Source: Auanema rhodensis
Lineage: Eukaryota > Nematoda > Chromadorea > Rhabditida > Rhabditidae
NCBI GenBank assembly: GCA_964057225.1
Contig: OZ059896.1
Coordinates: 5,766,001-5,830,000, forward strand
Reading direction: 5' to 3'
DNA length: 64,000 nucleotides
Made by a program: the position numbers and the translations under genes. Numbering within the stretch: position 1 is the stretch's first letter; every line of letters begins with the position of its first letter. Positions 22,058 through 36,592 of this stretch are shown here, piece after piece. The notes under the pieces were generated by a model, which was not told the origin of the DNA, made no database searches, and saw only the letters and a program-made list of their open reading frames with translations.

Positions 22058-25000
22058 ATGATCGTTTGAAAAATGATGCATTAGTGTATGTTGAGTTTCC
22101 ATGTACACTCAACATTGCTTCCAAAAACATTTTGACAAAATTTTTTCGAAAAATTTCAAAATAATTTCGCAAAAAGTAGATGTTTTTAGATTCCTTTTTT
22201 CAAGGCAAAGACGATGGACAATGTTATTCAACGAAAAAATTAATTCTTCAGGGTGAAAATCGAGGATATAGGTGTGAACTTATATCAGTTGATATCTCGG
22301 TGCATTTTCAAGCTAGCGCAAATCTGATAACACAGATCGACGCAGCTTAAAAAACCGCATCGAATGCACTATATCACATTGAGAAACGCTTAATACAAAA
22401 ATTAGTTATGATCGTTTGAAAAATGATGCATTAGTGTATGTTGAGTTTCCATGTACACTCAAAATTGCTTCCAAAAACATTTTGACAAAAATTTTTTCGA
22501 AAAATTTCAAAATAATTTAGCAAAAAGTAGAGGTTTTTAGATTTCTTTTTTCAAGGCAAAAACGATGGACAATGTTATTCAACGAAAAAATTAATTCTTC
22601 AGGGTGAAAATCGAGGATATAAGTGTGAACTTATATCAGTTGATATCTCGGTGCATTTTTAAGCTAGCGCAAATCTGATAACACAGATCGACGCAGCTTA
22701 AAAATCCGCATCGAATGCACTATATTACATTGAGAAAAGCTTAATACAAAAATTAGTTATGATCGTTTGAAAAATGATGCATTAGTGTATGTTGAGTTTC
22801 CATGTACACTCAACATTGCTTCCAAAAACATTTTGACAAAATTTTTTCGAAAAATTTCAGAATAATTTAGCAAAAAGTAGATGTTTTTAGATTCCTTTTT
22901 TCAAGGCAAAAACGATGGACAATGTTATTCAACGGAAAAATTAATTCTTCAGGGTGAAAATCGAGGATATAGGTGTGAACTTATATCAGTTGATATCTCG
23001 GTGCATTTTTAAGCTAGCGCAAATCTGATAACACAGATCGACGCAGCTTAAAAAACCGCATCGAATGCACTATATCACATTGAGAAACGCTTAATACAAA
23101 AATTAGTTATGATCGTTTGAAAAATGATGCATTAGTGTATGTTGAGTTTCCATGTACACTCAAAATTGCTTCCAAAAACATTTTGACAAAAATTTTTTCG
23201 AAAAATTTCAAAATAATTTAGCAAAAAGTAGATGTTTTTAGATTTCTTTTTTCAAGGCAAAAACGATGGACAATGTTATTCAACGAAAAAATTAATTCTT
23301 CAGGGTGAAAATCGAGGATATAAGTGTGAACTTATATCAGTTGATATCTCGGTGCATTTTTAAGCTAGCGCAAATCTGATAACACAGATCGACGCAGCTT
23401 AAAAATCCGCATCGAATGCACTATATTACATTGAGTAAAGCTTAATACAAAAATTAGTTATGATCGTTTGAAAAATGATGCATTAGTGTATGTTGAGTTT
23501 CCATGTACACTCAAAATTGCTTCCAAAAACATTTTGACAAAAATTTTTTCGAAAAATTTCAAAATAATTTAGCAAAAAGTAGATGTTTTTAGATTCCTTT
23601 TTTCAAGGCAAAAACGATGGACAATGTTATTCAACGGAAAAATTAATTCTTCAGGGTGAAAATCGAGGATATAGGTGTGAACTTATATCAGTTGATATCT
23701 CGGTGCATTTTTAAGCTAGCGCAAATCTGATAACACAGATCGACGCAGCTTAAAAAACCGCATCGAATGCACTATATCACATTGAGAAACGCTTAATACA
23801 AAAATTAGTTATGATCGTTTGAAAAATGATGCATTAGTGTATGTTGAGTTTCCATGTACACTCAAAATTGCTTCCAAAAACATTTTGACAAAAATTTTTT
23901 CCAAAAATTTCAAAATAATTTAGCAAAAAGTAGATGTTTTTAGATTCCTTTTTTCAAGGCAAAGACGATGGACAATGTTATTCAACGAAAAAATTAATTC
24001 TTCAGGGTGAAAATCGAGGATATAGGTGTGAACTTATATCAGTTGATATCTCTGTGCATTTTCAAGCTAGCGCAAATCTGATAACACAGATCGACGCAGC
24101 TTAAAAAACCGCATCGAATGCACTATACTACATTGAGAAAAGCTAAATACAAAAATTAGTTATGATCGTTTGAAAAATGATGCATTAGTGTATGTTGAGT
24201 TTCCATGTACACTCAACATTGCTTCCAAAAACATTTTGACAAAATTTTTTCGAAAAATTTCAAAATAATTTCGCAAAAAGTAGATGTTTTTAGATTCCTT
24301 TTTTCAAGGCAAAGACGATGGACAATGTTATTCAACGAAAAAATTAATTCTTCAGGGTGAAAATCGAGGATATAGGTGTGAACTTATATCAGTTGATATC
24401 TCGGTGCATTTTCAAGCTAGCGCAAATCTGATAACACAGATCGACGCAGCTTAAAAAACCGCATCGAATGCACTATATCACATTGAGAAACGCTTAATAC
24501 AAAAATTAGTTATGATCGTTTGAAAAATGATGCATTAGTGTATGTTGAGTTTCCATGTACACTCAAAATTGCTTCCAAAAACATTTTGACAAAAATTTTT
24601 TCGAAAAATTTCAAAATAATTTAGCAAAAAGTAGAGGTTTTTAGATTTCTTTTTTCAAGGCAAAAACGATGGACAATGTTATTCAACGAAAAAATTAATT
24701 CTTCAGGGTGAAAATCGAGGATATAAGTGTGAACTTATATCAGTTGATATCTCGGTGCATTTTTAAGCTAGCGCAAATCTGATAACACAGATCGACGCAG
24801 CTTAAAAATCCGCATCGAATGCACTATATTACATTGAGAAAAGCTTAATACAAAAATTAGTTATGATCGTTTGAAAAATGATGCATTAGTGTATGTTGAG
24901 TTTCCATGTACACTCAACATTGCTTCCAAAAACATTTTGACAAAATTTTTTCGAAAAATTTCAGAATAATTTAGCAAAAAGTAGATGTTTTTAGATTCCT

Positions 25001-26265
25001 TTTTTCAAGGCAAAAACGATGGACAATGTTATTCAACGGAAAAATTAATTCTTCAGGGTGAAAATCGAGGATATAGGTGTGAACTTATATCAGTTGATAT
25101 CTCGGTGCATTTTTAAGCTAGCGCAAATCTGATAACACAGATCGACGCAGCTTAAAAAACCGCATCGAATGCACTATATCACATTGAGAAACGCTTAATA
25201 CAAAAATTAGTTATGATCGTTTGAAAAATGATGCATTAGTGTATGTTGAGTTTCCATGTACACTCAAAATTGCTTCCAAAAACATTTTGACAAAAATTTT
25301 TTCGAAAAATTTCAAAATAATTTAGCAAAAAGTAGATGTTTTTAGATTTCTTTTTTCAAGGCAAAAACGATGGACAATGTTATTCAACGAAAAAATTAAT
25401 TCTTCAGGGTGAAAATCGAGGATATAAGTGTGAACTTATATCAGTTGATATCTCGGTGCATTTTTAAGCTAGCGCAAATCTGATAACACAGATCGACGCA
25501 GCTTAAAAATCCGCATCGAATGCACTATATTACATTGAGTAAAGCTTAATACAAAAATTAGTTATGATCGTTTGAAAAATGATGCATTAGTGTATGTTGA
25601 GTTTCCATGTACACTCAAAATTGCTTCCAAAAACATTTTGACAAAAATTTTTTCGAAAAATTTCAAAATAATTTAGCAAAAAGTAGATGTTTTTAGATTC
25701 CTTTTTTCAAGGCAAAAACGATGGACAATGTTATTCAACGGAAAAATTAATTCTTCAGGGTGAAAATCGAGGATATAGGTGTGAACTTATATCAGTTGAT
25801 ATCTCGGTGCATTTTTAAGCTAGCGCAAATCTGATAACACAGATCGACGCAGCTTAAAAAACCGCATCGAATGCACTATATCACATTGAGAAACGCTTAA
25901 TACAAAAATTAGTTATGATCGTTTGAAAAATGATGCATTAGTGTATGTTGAGTTTCCATGTACACTCAAAATTGCTTCCAAAAACATTTTGACAAAAATT
26001 TTTTCCAAAAATTTCAAAATAATTTAGCAAAAAGTAGATGTTTTTAGATTCCTTTTTGCAAGGCAAAAACGATGGACAATGTTATTCAACGAAAAAATTA
26101 ATTCTTCAGGGTGAAAATCGAGGATATAGGTGTGAACTTATATCAGTTGATATCTCTGTGCATTTTCAAGCTAGCGCAAATCTGATAGTACAGATCGACG
26201 CAGCTTAAAAATCCGCATCGAATGCACTATATTACATCGAGTAAAGCTTAATACAAAAATTAGTT
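22058..26265. repeat. Tandem duplication of 6 B monomers (2,104 bp)
   Basis: Monomers 22058, 22408, 22759, 23109, 23460 and 23811 recur at 24162, 24512, 24863, 25213, 25564 and 25915. Order of markers: aatttcgc; gtagaggt; cagaataat with acggaaaaatt; gatttc with gagtaaagc; acggaaaaatt; ttttttccaaaaa with ctctgtgc. The sixth members diverge in the second half (cacagatcg versus gatagtacag). Confidence 0.8.
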
Positions 26266-27669
26266 ATGATCGTTTGAAAAATGATGCATTAGTGTATGTT
26301 GAGTTTCCATGTACACTCAAAATTGCTTCCAAAAACATTTTGACAAAAATTTTTTCGAAAAATTTCAAAATAATTTAGCAAAAAGTAGATGTTTTTAGAT
26401 TCCTTTTTTCAAGGCAAAAACGATGGACAATGTTATTCAACGGAAAAATTAATTCTTCAGGGTGAAAATCGAGGATATAGGTGTGAACTTATATCAGTTG
26501 ATATCTCGGTGCATTTTTAAGCTAGCGCAAATCTGATAACACAGATCGACGCAGCTTAAAAAACCGCATCGAATGCACTATATCACATTGAGAAACGCTT
26601 AATACAAAAATTAGTTATGATCGTTTGAAAAATGATGCATTAGTGTATGTTGAGTTTCCATGTACACTCAAAATTGCTTCCAAAAACATTTTGACAAAAA
26701 TTTTTTCGAAAAATTTCAAAATAATTTAGCAAAAAGTAGATGTTTTTAGATTTCTTTTTTCAAGGCAAAAACGATGGACAATGTTATTCAACGAAAAAAT
26801 TAATTCTTCAGGGTGAAAATCGAGGATATAAGTGTGAACTTATATCAGTTGATATCTCGGTGCATTTTTAAGCTAGCGCAAATCTGATAACACAGATCGA
26901 CGCAGCTTAAAAATCCGCATCGAATGCACTATATTACATTGAGTAAAGCTTAATACAAAAATTAGTTATGATCGTTTGAAAAATGATGCATTAGTGTATG
27001 TTGAGTTTCCATGTACACTCAAAATTGCTTCCAAAAACATTTTGACAAAAATTTTTTCGAAAAATTTCAAAATAATTTAGCAAAAAGTAGATGTTTTTAG
27101 ATTCCTTTTTTCAAGGCAAAAACGATGGACAATGTTATTCAACGGAAAAATTAATTCTTCAGGGTGAAAATCGAGGATATAGGTGTGAACTTATATCAGT
27201 TGATATCTCGGTGCATTTTTAAGCTAGCGCAAATCTGATAACACAGATCGACGCAGCTTAAAAAACCGCATCGAATGCACTATATCACATTGAGAAACGC
27301 TTAATACAAAAATTAGTTATGATCGTTTGAAAAATGATGCATTAGTGTATGTTGAGTTTCCATGTACACTCAAAATTGCTTCCAAAAACATTTTGACAAA
27401 AATTTTTTCCAAAAATTTCAAAATAATTTAGCAAAAAGTAGATGTTTTTAGATTCCTTTTTGCAAGGCAAAAACGATGGACAATGTTATTCAACGAAAAA
27501 ATTAATTCTTCAGGGTGAAAATCGAGGATATAGGTGTGAACTTATATCAGTTGATATCTCTGTGCATTTTCAAGCTAGCGCAAATCTGATAGTACAGATC
27601 GACGCAGCTTAAAAATCCGCATCGAATGCACTATATTACATCGAGTAAAGCTTAATACAAAAATTAGTT
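25213..27669. repeat. Four-monomer periodicity overlapping the previous block
   Basis: The trio gatttc/gagtaaagc, acggaaaaatt, ttttttccaaaaa/ttacatcgag at 25213-26265 recurs at 26617-27669, 1,404 bp away, with one acggaaaaatt monomer (26266) between. The shared rare change ttacatcgag near 26235 and 27639 shows the duplication is recent. Confidence 0.75.
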
Positions 27670-29340
27670 ATGATCGTTTGAAAAATGATGCATTAGTGTA
27701 TGTTGAGTTTCCATGTACACTCAAAATTGCTTCCAAAAACATTTTGACAAAAATTTTTTCGAAAAATTTCAAAATAATTTAGCAAAAAGTAGATGTTTTT
27801 AGATTCCTTTTTTCAAGGCAAAAACGATGGACAATGTTATTCAACGAAAAAATTAATTCTTCAGGGTGAAAATCGAGGATATAAGTGTGAACTTATATCA
27901 GTTGATATCTCGGTGCATTTTTAAGCTAGCGCAAATCTGATTGTACAGATCGACGCAGCTTAAAAATCCACATCGAATGCACTATATTACATTGAGAAAA
28001 GCTAAATACAAAAATTAGTTATGATCGTTTGAAAAATGATGCATTAGTGTATGTTGAGTTTCCATGTACACTCAAAATTGCTTCCAAAAACATTTTGACA
28101 AAAATTTTTTCGAAAAATTTCAAAATAATTTAGTAGAAAGTAGATGTTTTTAGATTCCTTTTTTCAAGGCAAAAACGATGGACAATGTTATTCAACGAAA
28201 AAATCAATTTTTCAGGGTGAAAATCGAGGATATAAGTGTGAACTTATATCAGTTGATATCTCGGTGCATTTTTAAGCTAGCGCAAATCTGATAACACAGA
28301 TCGACGCAGCTTAAAAATCCGCATCGCATGCACTATATTACATTGAGAAAAGCTAAATACAAAAATTAGTTATGATCGTTTGAAAAATGATGCATTAGTG
28401 TATGTTGAGTTTCCATGTACACTCAAAATTTCTTCCAAAAACATTTTGACAAAAATTTTTTCGAAAAATTTCATAATAATTTAGCAAAAAGTAGATGTTT
28501 TTAGATTTCTTTTTTCAAGGCAAAAACGATGGACAATGTTATTCAACGAAAAAATTAATTCTTCAGGGTGAAAATCGAGGATATAAGTGTGAACTTATAT
28601 CAGTTGATATCTCGGTGCATTTTTAAGCTAGCGCAAATCTGATAACACAGATCGACGCAGCTTAAAAATCCGCATCGAATGCACTATATTACATTGAGAA
28701 AAGCTTAATACAAAAATTATTTATGATCGTTTGAAAAATGATGCATTAGTGTATGTTGAGTTTCCATGTACACTCAAAATTGCTTCCAAAAACATTTTGA
28801 CAAAAATTTTTTCGAAAAATTTCAAAATAATTTAGCAAAAAGTAGATGTTTTTAGATTCCTTTTTTCAAGGCAAAAACGATGGACAATGTCATTCAACGA
28901 AAAAATTAATTCTTCAGGGTGAAAATCGAGGATATAAGTGTGAACTTATATCAGTTGATATCTCGGTGCATTTTTAAGCTAGCGCAAATCTGATAACACA
29001 GATCGACGCAGCTTAAAAATCCGCATCGAATGCACTATACTACATTGAGAAACGCTTAATACAGAAATTAGTTATGATCGTTTGAAAAATGATGCATTAG
29101 TGTATGTTGAGTTTCCATGTACACTCAACATTGCTTCCAAAAACATTTTGACAAAAATTTTTTCGAAAAATTTCAAAATAATTTAGCAAAAAGTAGATGT
29201 TTTTAGATTCCTTTTTTCAAGGCAAAAACGATGGACAATGTTATTCAACGAAAAAATTAATTCTTCAGGGTGAAAATCGAGGATATAAGTGTGAACTTAT
29301 ATCAGTTGATATCTCTGTGCATTTTTAAGCTAGCGCAAAT
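27670..29340. repeat. Satellite B, mixed monomers with rare haplotype
   Basis: Copies at 27670 (gattgtacag, ccacatcg), 28021 (tagtagaaag, aaatcaatt, gcatcgcatg), 28372 (aatttcttcc, tttcataat), 28723 (tgtcattcaacg) and 29074. The 28021-28722 pair is a near match of the pair at 54062-54762, about 26 kb to the right. Confidence 0.75.
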
Positions 29341-29535
29341 CCAATCAAATCATTTTTTCGAAAAATTTCAAAATAATTTAGCAAAAAGTAGATGTTTTTA
29401 GATTCCTTTTTTCAAGGCAAAAACGATGGACAATGTTATTCAACGAAAAAATTAATTCTTCAGGGTGAAAACCGAGGATATAGGTGTGAACTTATATCAG
29501 TTGATATCTCGGTGCATTGTCAAGCTAGCGCAAAT
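29341..29535. repeat. Short B copy 1 (195 bp, internal deletion)
   Basis: Measured from the end of gcgcaaat to the end of the next gcgcaaat this unit is 195 bp. After gcgcaaatc comes a 10-nt filler (caatcaaatc at 29342-29351) and then attttttcg, so about 166 bp of the monomer are missing, including atgatcgttt and the first inverted repeat. The following full copy reads gcattgtcaagc and gatagtacag. Confidence 0.9.
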
Positions 29536-29619
29536 CTGATAGTACAGATCGACGCAGCTTAAAAATCCGCATCGAATGCACTATACTACATTGAGAAAAG
29601 CTAAATACAAAAATTAGTT

Positions 29620-31373
29620 ATGATCGTTTGAAAAATGATGCATTAGTGTATGTTGAGTTTCCATGTACACTCAAAATTGCTTCCAAAAACATTTTGACAA
29701 AAATTTTTTCGAAAAATTTGAAAATAATTTAGCAAAAAGTAGATGTTTTTAGATTCCTTTTTTCAAGGCAAAAACGATGGACAATGTTATTCAACGAAAA
29801 AATTAATTCTTCAGGGTGAAAATCGAGGATATAGGTGTGAACTTATATCAGTTGATATCTCGGTGCATTGTCAAGCTAGCGCAAATCTGATAGTACAGAT
29901 CGACGCAGCTTAAAACTCCGCATCGAATGCACTATACTACATTGAGAAAAGCTAAATACAAAAATTAGTTATGATCGTTTGAAAAATGATGCATTAGTGT
30001 ATGTTGAGTTTCCATGTACACTCAAAATTGCTTCCAAAAACATTTTGACAAAAATTTTTTCGAAAAATTTGAAAATAATTTAGCAAAAAGTAGATGTTTT
30101 TAGATTCCTTTTTTCAAGGCAAAAACGATGGGCAATGTTATTCAACGAAAAAATTAATTCTTCAGGGTGAAAATCGAGGATATAGGTGTGAACTTATATC
30201 AGTTGATATCTCGGTGCATTGTCAAGCTAGCGCAAATCTGATAGTACAGATCGACGCAGCTTAAAAATCCGCATCGAATGCACTATACTTCATTGAGAAA
30301 CGCTTAATACAAAAATTAGTTATGATCGTTTGAAAAATGATGCATTAGTGTATGTTGGGTTTCCATGTACACTCAACATTGCTTCCAAAAACATTTTGAC
30401 AAAAATTTTTTCGAAAAATTTCAAAATAATTTAGCAAAAAGTAGATGTTTTTAGATTCCTTTTTTCAAGGCAAAGACGATGGACAATGTTATTCAACGAA
30501 AAAATTAATTCTTCAGGGTGAAAATCGAGGATATAGGTGTGAACTTATATCAGTTGATATCTCGGTGCATTTTCAAGCTAGCGCAAATCTGATAACACAG
30601 ATCGACGCAGCTTAAAAAACCGCATCGAATGCACTATATCACATTGAGAAACGCTTAATACAAAAATTAGTTATGATCGTTTGAAAAATGATGCATTAGT
30701 GTATGTTGAGTTTCCATGTACACTCAAAATTGCTTCCAAAAACATTTTGACAAAAATTTTTTCGAAAAATTTCAAAATAATTTAGCAAAAAGTAGAGGTT
30801 TTTAGATTTCTTTTTTCAAAGCAAAAACGATGGACAATGTTATTCAACGAAAAAATTAATTCTTCAGGGTGAAAATCGAGGATATAAGTGTGAACTTATA
30901 TCAGTTGATATCTCGGTGCATTTTTAAGCTAGCGCAAATCTGATAACACAGATCGACGCAGCTTAAAAATCCGCATCGAATGCACTATATTACATTGAGA
31001 AAAGCTTAATACAAAAATTAGTTATGATCGTTTGAAAAATGATGCATTAGTGTATGTTGAGTTTCCATGTACACTCAACATTGCTTCCAAAAACATTTTG
31101 ACAAAATTTTTTCGAAAAATTTCAGAATAATTTAGCAAAAAGTAGATGTTTTTAGATTCCTTTTTTCAAGGCAAAAACGATGGACAATGTTATTCAACGG
31201 AAAAATTAATTCTTCAGGGTGAAAATCGAGGATATAGGTGTGAACTTATATCAGTTGATATCTCGGTGCATTTTTAAGCTAGCGCAAATCTGATAACACA
31301 GATCGACGCAGCTTAAAAAACCGCATCGAATGCACTATATCACATTGAGAAACGCTTAATACAAAAATTAGTT
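29620..31373. repeat. Satellite B, five full monomers
   Basis: Copies at 29620, 29971 (both with cgaaaaatttgaaaat and gcattgtcaagc), 30322 (tgttgggtt), 30673 (gtagaggt) and 31024 (cagaataat with acggaaaaatt). The last two resemble members of the 22058 block. Confidence 0.75.
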
Positions 31374-32425
31374 ATGATCGTTTGAAAAATGATGCATTAG
31401 TGTATGTTGAGTTTCCATGTACACTCAAAATTGCTTCCAAAAACATTTTGACAAAAATTTTTTCGAAAAATTTCAAAATAATTTAGTAAAAAGTAGATGT
31501 TTTTAGATTTCTTTTTTCAAGGCAAAAACGATGGACAATGTTATTCAACGAAAAAATTAATTCTTCAGGGTGAAAATCGAGGATATAAGTGTGAACTTAT
31601 ATCAGTTGATATCTCGGTGCATTTTTAAGCTAGCGCAAATCTGATAACACAGATCGACGCAGCTTAAAAAACCGCATCGAATGCACTATATCACATTGAG
31701 AAACGCTTAATACAAAAATTAGTTATGATCGTTTGAAAAATGATGCATTAGTGTATGTTGAGTTTCCATGTACACTCAACATTGCTTCCAAAAACATTTT
31801 GACAAAATTTTTTCGAAAAATTTCAGAATAATTTAGTAAAAAGTAGATGTTTTTAGATTTCTTTTTTCAAGGCAAAAACGATGGACAATGTTATTCAACG
31901 AAAAAATTAATTCTTCAGGGTGAAAATCGAGGATATAAGTGTGAACTTATATCAGTTGATATCTCGGTGCATTTTTAAGCTAGCGCAAATCTGATAACAC
32001 AGATCGACGCAGCTTAAAAAACCGCATCGAATGCACTATATCACATTGAGTAAAGCTTAATACAAAAATTAGTTATGATCGTTTGAAAAATGATGCATTA
32101 GTGTATGTTGAGTTTCCATGAACACTCAAAATTGCTTCCAAAAACATTTTGACAAAAATTTTTTCGAAAAATTTCAAAATAATTTAGCAAAAAGTAGATG
32201 TTTTTAGATTTCTTTTTTCAAGGCAAAAACGATGGACAATGTTATTCAACGAAAAAATTAATTCTTCAGGGTGAAAATCGAGGATATAAGTGTGAACTTA
32301 TATCAGTTGATATCTCGGTGCATTTTTAAGCTAGCGCAAATCTGATAACACAGATCGACGCAGCTTAAAAATCCGCATCGAATGCACTATATTACATTGA
32401 GTAAAGCTCAATACAAAAATTAGTT
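31374..32425. repeat. Satellite B, three monomers with ttagtaaaaag
   Basis: Copies at 31374 and 31725 share ttagtaaaaag with gatttc, the second also having cagaataat; the copy at 32075 reads ccatgaacactc, a change otherwise seen near 55157. Nothing other than satellite is present. Confidence 0.7.
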
Positions 32426-33829
32426 ATGATCGTTTGAAAAATGATGCATTAGTGTATGTTGAGTTTCCATGTACACTCAAAATTGCTTCCAAAAACATTT
32501 TGACAAAAATGTTTTCCAAAAATTTCAAAATAATTTAGCAAAAAGTAGATGTTTTTAGATTCCTTTTTGCAAGGCAAAAACGATGGACAATGTTATTCAA
32601 CGAAAAAATTAATTCTTCAGGGTGAAAATCGAGGATATAAGTGTGAACTTATATCAGTTGATATCTCGGTGCATTTTTAAGCTAGCGCAAATCTGATAGT
32701 ACAGATCGACGCAGCTTAAAAATCCGCATCGAATGCACTATATTACATTGAGTAAAGCTTAATACAAAAATTAGTTATGATCGTTTGAAAAATGATGCAT
32801 TAGTGTATGTTGAGTTTCCATGTACACTCAAAATTGCTTCCAAAAACATTTTGACAAAAATTTTTTCGAAAAATTTCAAAATAATTTAGCAAAAAGTAGA
32901 TGTTTTTAGATTCCTTTTTTCGAGGCAAAAACGATGGACAATGTTATTCAACGAAAAAATTAATTCTTCAGGGTGAAAATCGAGGATATAAGTGTGAACT
33001 TATATCAGTTGATATCTCGGTGCATTTTTAAGCTAGCGCAAATCTGATAACACAGATCGACGCAGCTTAAAAATCCGCATCGAATGCACTATATTACATT
33101 GAGAAAAGCTTAATACAAAAATTATTTATGATCGTTTGAAAAATGATGCATTAGTGTATGTTGAGTTTCCATGTACACTCAAAATTGCTTCCAAAAACAT
33201 TTTGACAAAAATGTTTTCCAAAAATTTCAAAATAATTTAGCAAAAAGTAGATGTTTTTAGATTCCTTTTTGCAAGGCAAAAACGATGGACAATGTTATTC
33301 AACGAAAAAATTAATTCTTCAGGGTGAAAATCGAGGATATAAGTGTGAACTTATATCAGTTGATATCTCGGTGCATTTTTAAGCTAGCGCAAATCTGATA
33401 GTACAGATCGACGCAGCTTAAAAATCCGCATCGAATGCACTATATTACATTGAGTAAAGCTTAATACAAAAATTAGTTATGATCGTTTGAAAAATGATGC
33501 ATTAGTGTATGTTGAGTTTCCATGTACACTCAAAATTGCTTCCAAAAACATTTTGACAAAAATTTTTTCGAAAAATTTCAAAATAATTTAGCAAAAAGTA
33601 GATGTTTTTAGATTTCTTTTTTCGAGGCAAAAACGATGGACAATGTTATTCAACGAAAAAATTAATTCTTCAGGGTGAAAATCGAGGATATAAGTGTGAA
33701 CTTATATCAGTTGATATCTCGGTGCATTTTTAAGCTAGCGCAAATCTGATAACACAGATCGACGCAGCTTAAAAATCCGCATCGAATGCACTATATTACA
33801 TTGAGAAAAGCTTAATACAAAAATTATTT
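32426..33829. repeat. Tandem duplication of 2 B monomers (702 bp)
   Basis: The pair at 32426 (atgttttccaaaa with tttttgcaagg and gatagtacag) and 32777 (ttcgaggc) recurs at 33128 and 33479. Small differences, such as ttatttatg versus ttagttatg at the start of the second pair, show it is not an exact copy. Confidence 0.75.
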
Positions 33830-34096
33830 ATGATCGTTTGAAAAATGATGCATTAGTGTATGTTGAGTTTCCATGTACACTCAAAATTGCTTCCAAAAAC
33901 ATTTTGACAAAAATTTTTTCGAAAAATTTCAAAATAATTTAGCAAAAAGTAGATGTTTTTAGATTCCTTTTTTCAAGGAAAAAACGATGGACAATGTTAT
34001 TCAACGAAAAAATTAATTCTTCAGGGTGAAAATCGAGGATATAAGTGTGAACTTATATCAGTTGATATCTCGGTGCATTTTTAAGCTAGCGCAAAT

Positions 34097-34291
34097 CCAA
34101 TCAAATCATTTTTTCGAAAAATTTCAAAATAATTTAGCAAAAAGTAGATGTTTTTAGATTCCTTTTTTCAAGGCAAAAACGATGGACAATGTTATTCAAC
34201 GAAAAAATTAATTCTTCAGGGTGAAAATCGAGGATATAGGTGTGAACTTATATCAGTTGATATCTCGGTGCATTGTCAAGCTAGCGCAAAT
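34097..34291. repeat. Short B copy 2 (195 bp)
   Basis: Same breakpoints and same 10-nt filler as the copy at 29341. Again followed by a copy with gcattgtcaagc and cgaaaaatttgaaaat, so the deletion has travelled with its neighbours. Confidence 0.9.
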
Positions 34292-34375
34292 CTGATAGTA
34301 CAGATCGACGCAGCTTAAAAATCCGCATCGAATGCACTATACTACATTGAGAAAAGCTAAATACAAAAATTAGTT

Positions 34376-36397
34376 ATGATCGTTTGAAAAATGATGCATT
34401 AGTGTATGTTGAGTTTCCATGTACACTCAAAATTGCTTCCAAAAACATTTTGACAAAAATTTTTTCGAAAAATTTGAAAATAATTTAGCAAAAAGTAGAT
34501 GTTTTTAGATTCCTTTTTTCAAGGCAAAAACGATGGACAATGTTATTCAACGAAAAAATTAATTCTTCAGGGTGAAAATCGAGGATATAGGTGTGAACTT
34601 ATATCAGTTGATATCTCGGTGCATTTTCAAGCTAGCGCAAATCTGATAGTACAGATCGACGCAGCTTAAAAATCCGCATCGAATGCACTATACTACATTG
34701 AGAAACGCTTAATACAAAAATTAGTTATGATCGTTTGAAAAATGATGCATTAGTGTATGTTGGGTTTCCATGTACACTCAACATTGCTTCCAAAAACATT
34801 TTGACAAAAATTTTTTCGAAAAATTTCAAAATAATTTAGCAAAAAGTAGATGTTTTTAGATTCCTTTTTTCGAGGCAAAAACGATGGACAATGTTATTCA
34901 ACGAAAAAATTAATTCTTCAGGGTGAAAATCGAGGATATAAGTGTGAACTTATATCAGTTGATATCTCGGTGCATTTTTAAGCTAGCGCAAATCTGATAA
35001 CACAGATCGACGCAGCTTAAAAATCCGCATCGAATGCACTATATTACATTGAGAAAAGCTTAATACAAAAATTATTTATGATCGTTTGAAAAATGATGCA
35101 TTAGTGTATGTTGAGTTTCCATGTACACTCAAAATTGCTTCCAAAAACATTTTGACAAAACTTTTTTCGAAAAATTTCAAAATAATTTAGCAAAAAGTAG
35201 ATGTTTTTAGATTCCTTTTTTCAAGGAAAAAACGATGGACAATGTTATTCAACGAAAAAATTAATTCTTCAGGGTGAAAATCGAGGATATAAGTGTGAAC
35301 TTATATCAGTTGATATCTCGGTGCATTTTTAAGCTAGCGCAAATCTGATAACACAGATCGACGCAGCTTAAAAATCCGCATCGAATGCACTATATTACAT
35401 TGAGAAAAGCTTAATACAAAAATTATTTATGATCGTTTGAAAAATGATGCATTAGTGTATGTTGAGTTTCCATGTACACTCAAAATTGCTTCCAAAAACA
35501 TTTTGACAAAAATTTTTTCGAAAAATTTGAAAATAATTTAGCAAAAAGTAGATGTTTTTAGATTCCTTTTTTCAAGGCAAAAACGATGGACAATGTTATT
35601 CAACGAAAAAATTAATTCTTCAGGGTGAAAATCGAGGATATAGGTGTGAACTTATATCAGTTGATATCTCGGTGCATTTTCAAGCTAGCGCAAATCTGAT
35701 AGTACAGATCGACGCAGCTTAAAAATCCGCATCGAATGCACTATACTACATTGAGAAACGCTTAATACAAAAATTAGTTATGATCGTTTGAAAAATGATG
35801 CATTAGTGTATGTTGGGTTTCCATGTACACTCAACATTGCTTCCAAAAACATTTTGACAAAAATTTTTTCGAAAAATTTCAAAATAATTTAGCAAAAAGT
35901 AGATGTTTTTAGATTTCTTTTTTCAAGGCAAAAACGATGGACAATGTTATTCAACGAAAAAATTAATTCTTCAGGGTGAAAATCGAGGATATAAGTGTGA
36001 ACTTATATCAGTTGATATCTCGGTGCATTTTTAAGCTAGCGCAAATCTGATAACACAGATCGACGCAGCTTAAAAATCCGCATCGAATGCACTATACTAC
36101 ATTGAGAAACGCTTAATACAAAAATTAGTTATGATCGTTTGAAAAATGATGCATTAGTGTATGTTGAGTTTCCATGTACACTCAAAATTGCTTCCAAAAA
36201 CATTTTGACAAAAATTTTTTCGAAAAATTTCAAAATAATTTAGTAGAAAGTAGATGTTTTTAGATTCCTTTTTCCAAGGCAAAAACGATGGACAATGTTA
36301 TTCAACGAAAAAATTAATTCTTCAGGGTGAAAATCGAGGATATAAGTGTGAACTTATATCAGTTGATATCTCGGTGCATTTTTAAGCTAGCGCAAAT
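34376..36397. repeat. Satellite B, full monomers between short copies 2 and 3
   Basis: Copies at 34376, 34727 (tgttgggtt), 35078 (ggaaaaaacg), 35429 (cgaaaaatttgaaaat), 35780 (tgttgggtt) and 36131 (tagtagaaag, ttccaaggc). The pair 34376-34727 is echoed by 35429-35780, giving a three-monomer local period. Confidence 0.7.
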
Positions 36398-36592
36398 CCA
36401 ATCAAATCATTTTTTCGAAAAATTTCAAAATAATTTAGCAAAAAGTAGATGTTTTTAGATTCCTTTTTTCAAGGCAAAAAAGATGGACAATGTTATTCAA
36501 CGAAAAAATTAATTCTTCAGGGTGAAAATCGAGGATATAGGTGTGAACTTATATCAGTTGATATCTCGGTGCATTGTCAAGCTAGCGCAAAT
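36398..36592. repeat. Short B copy 3 (195 bp)
   Basis: Same deletion scar. It is followed by gcattgtcaagc and gatagtacag as in short copies 1 and 2, then by a tagtagaaag monomer (36677). Confidence 0.9.
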
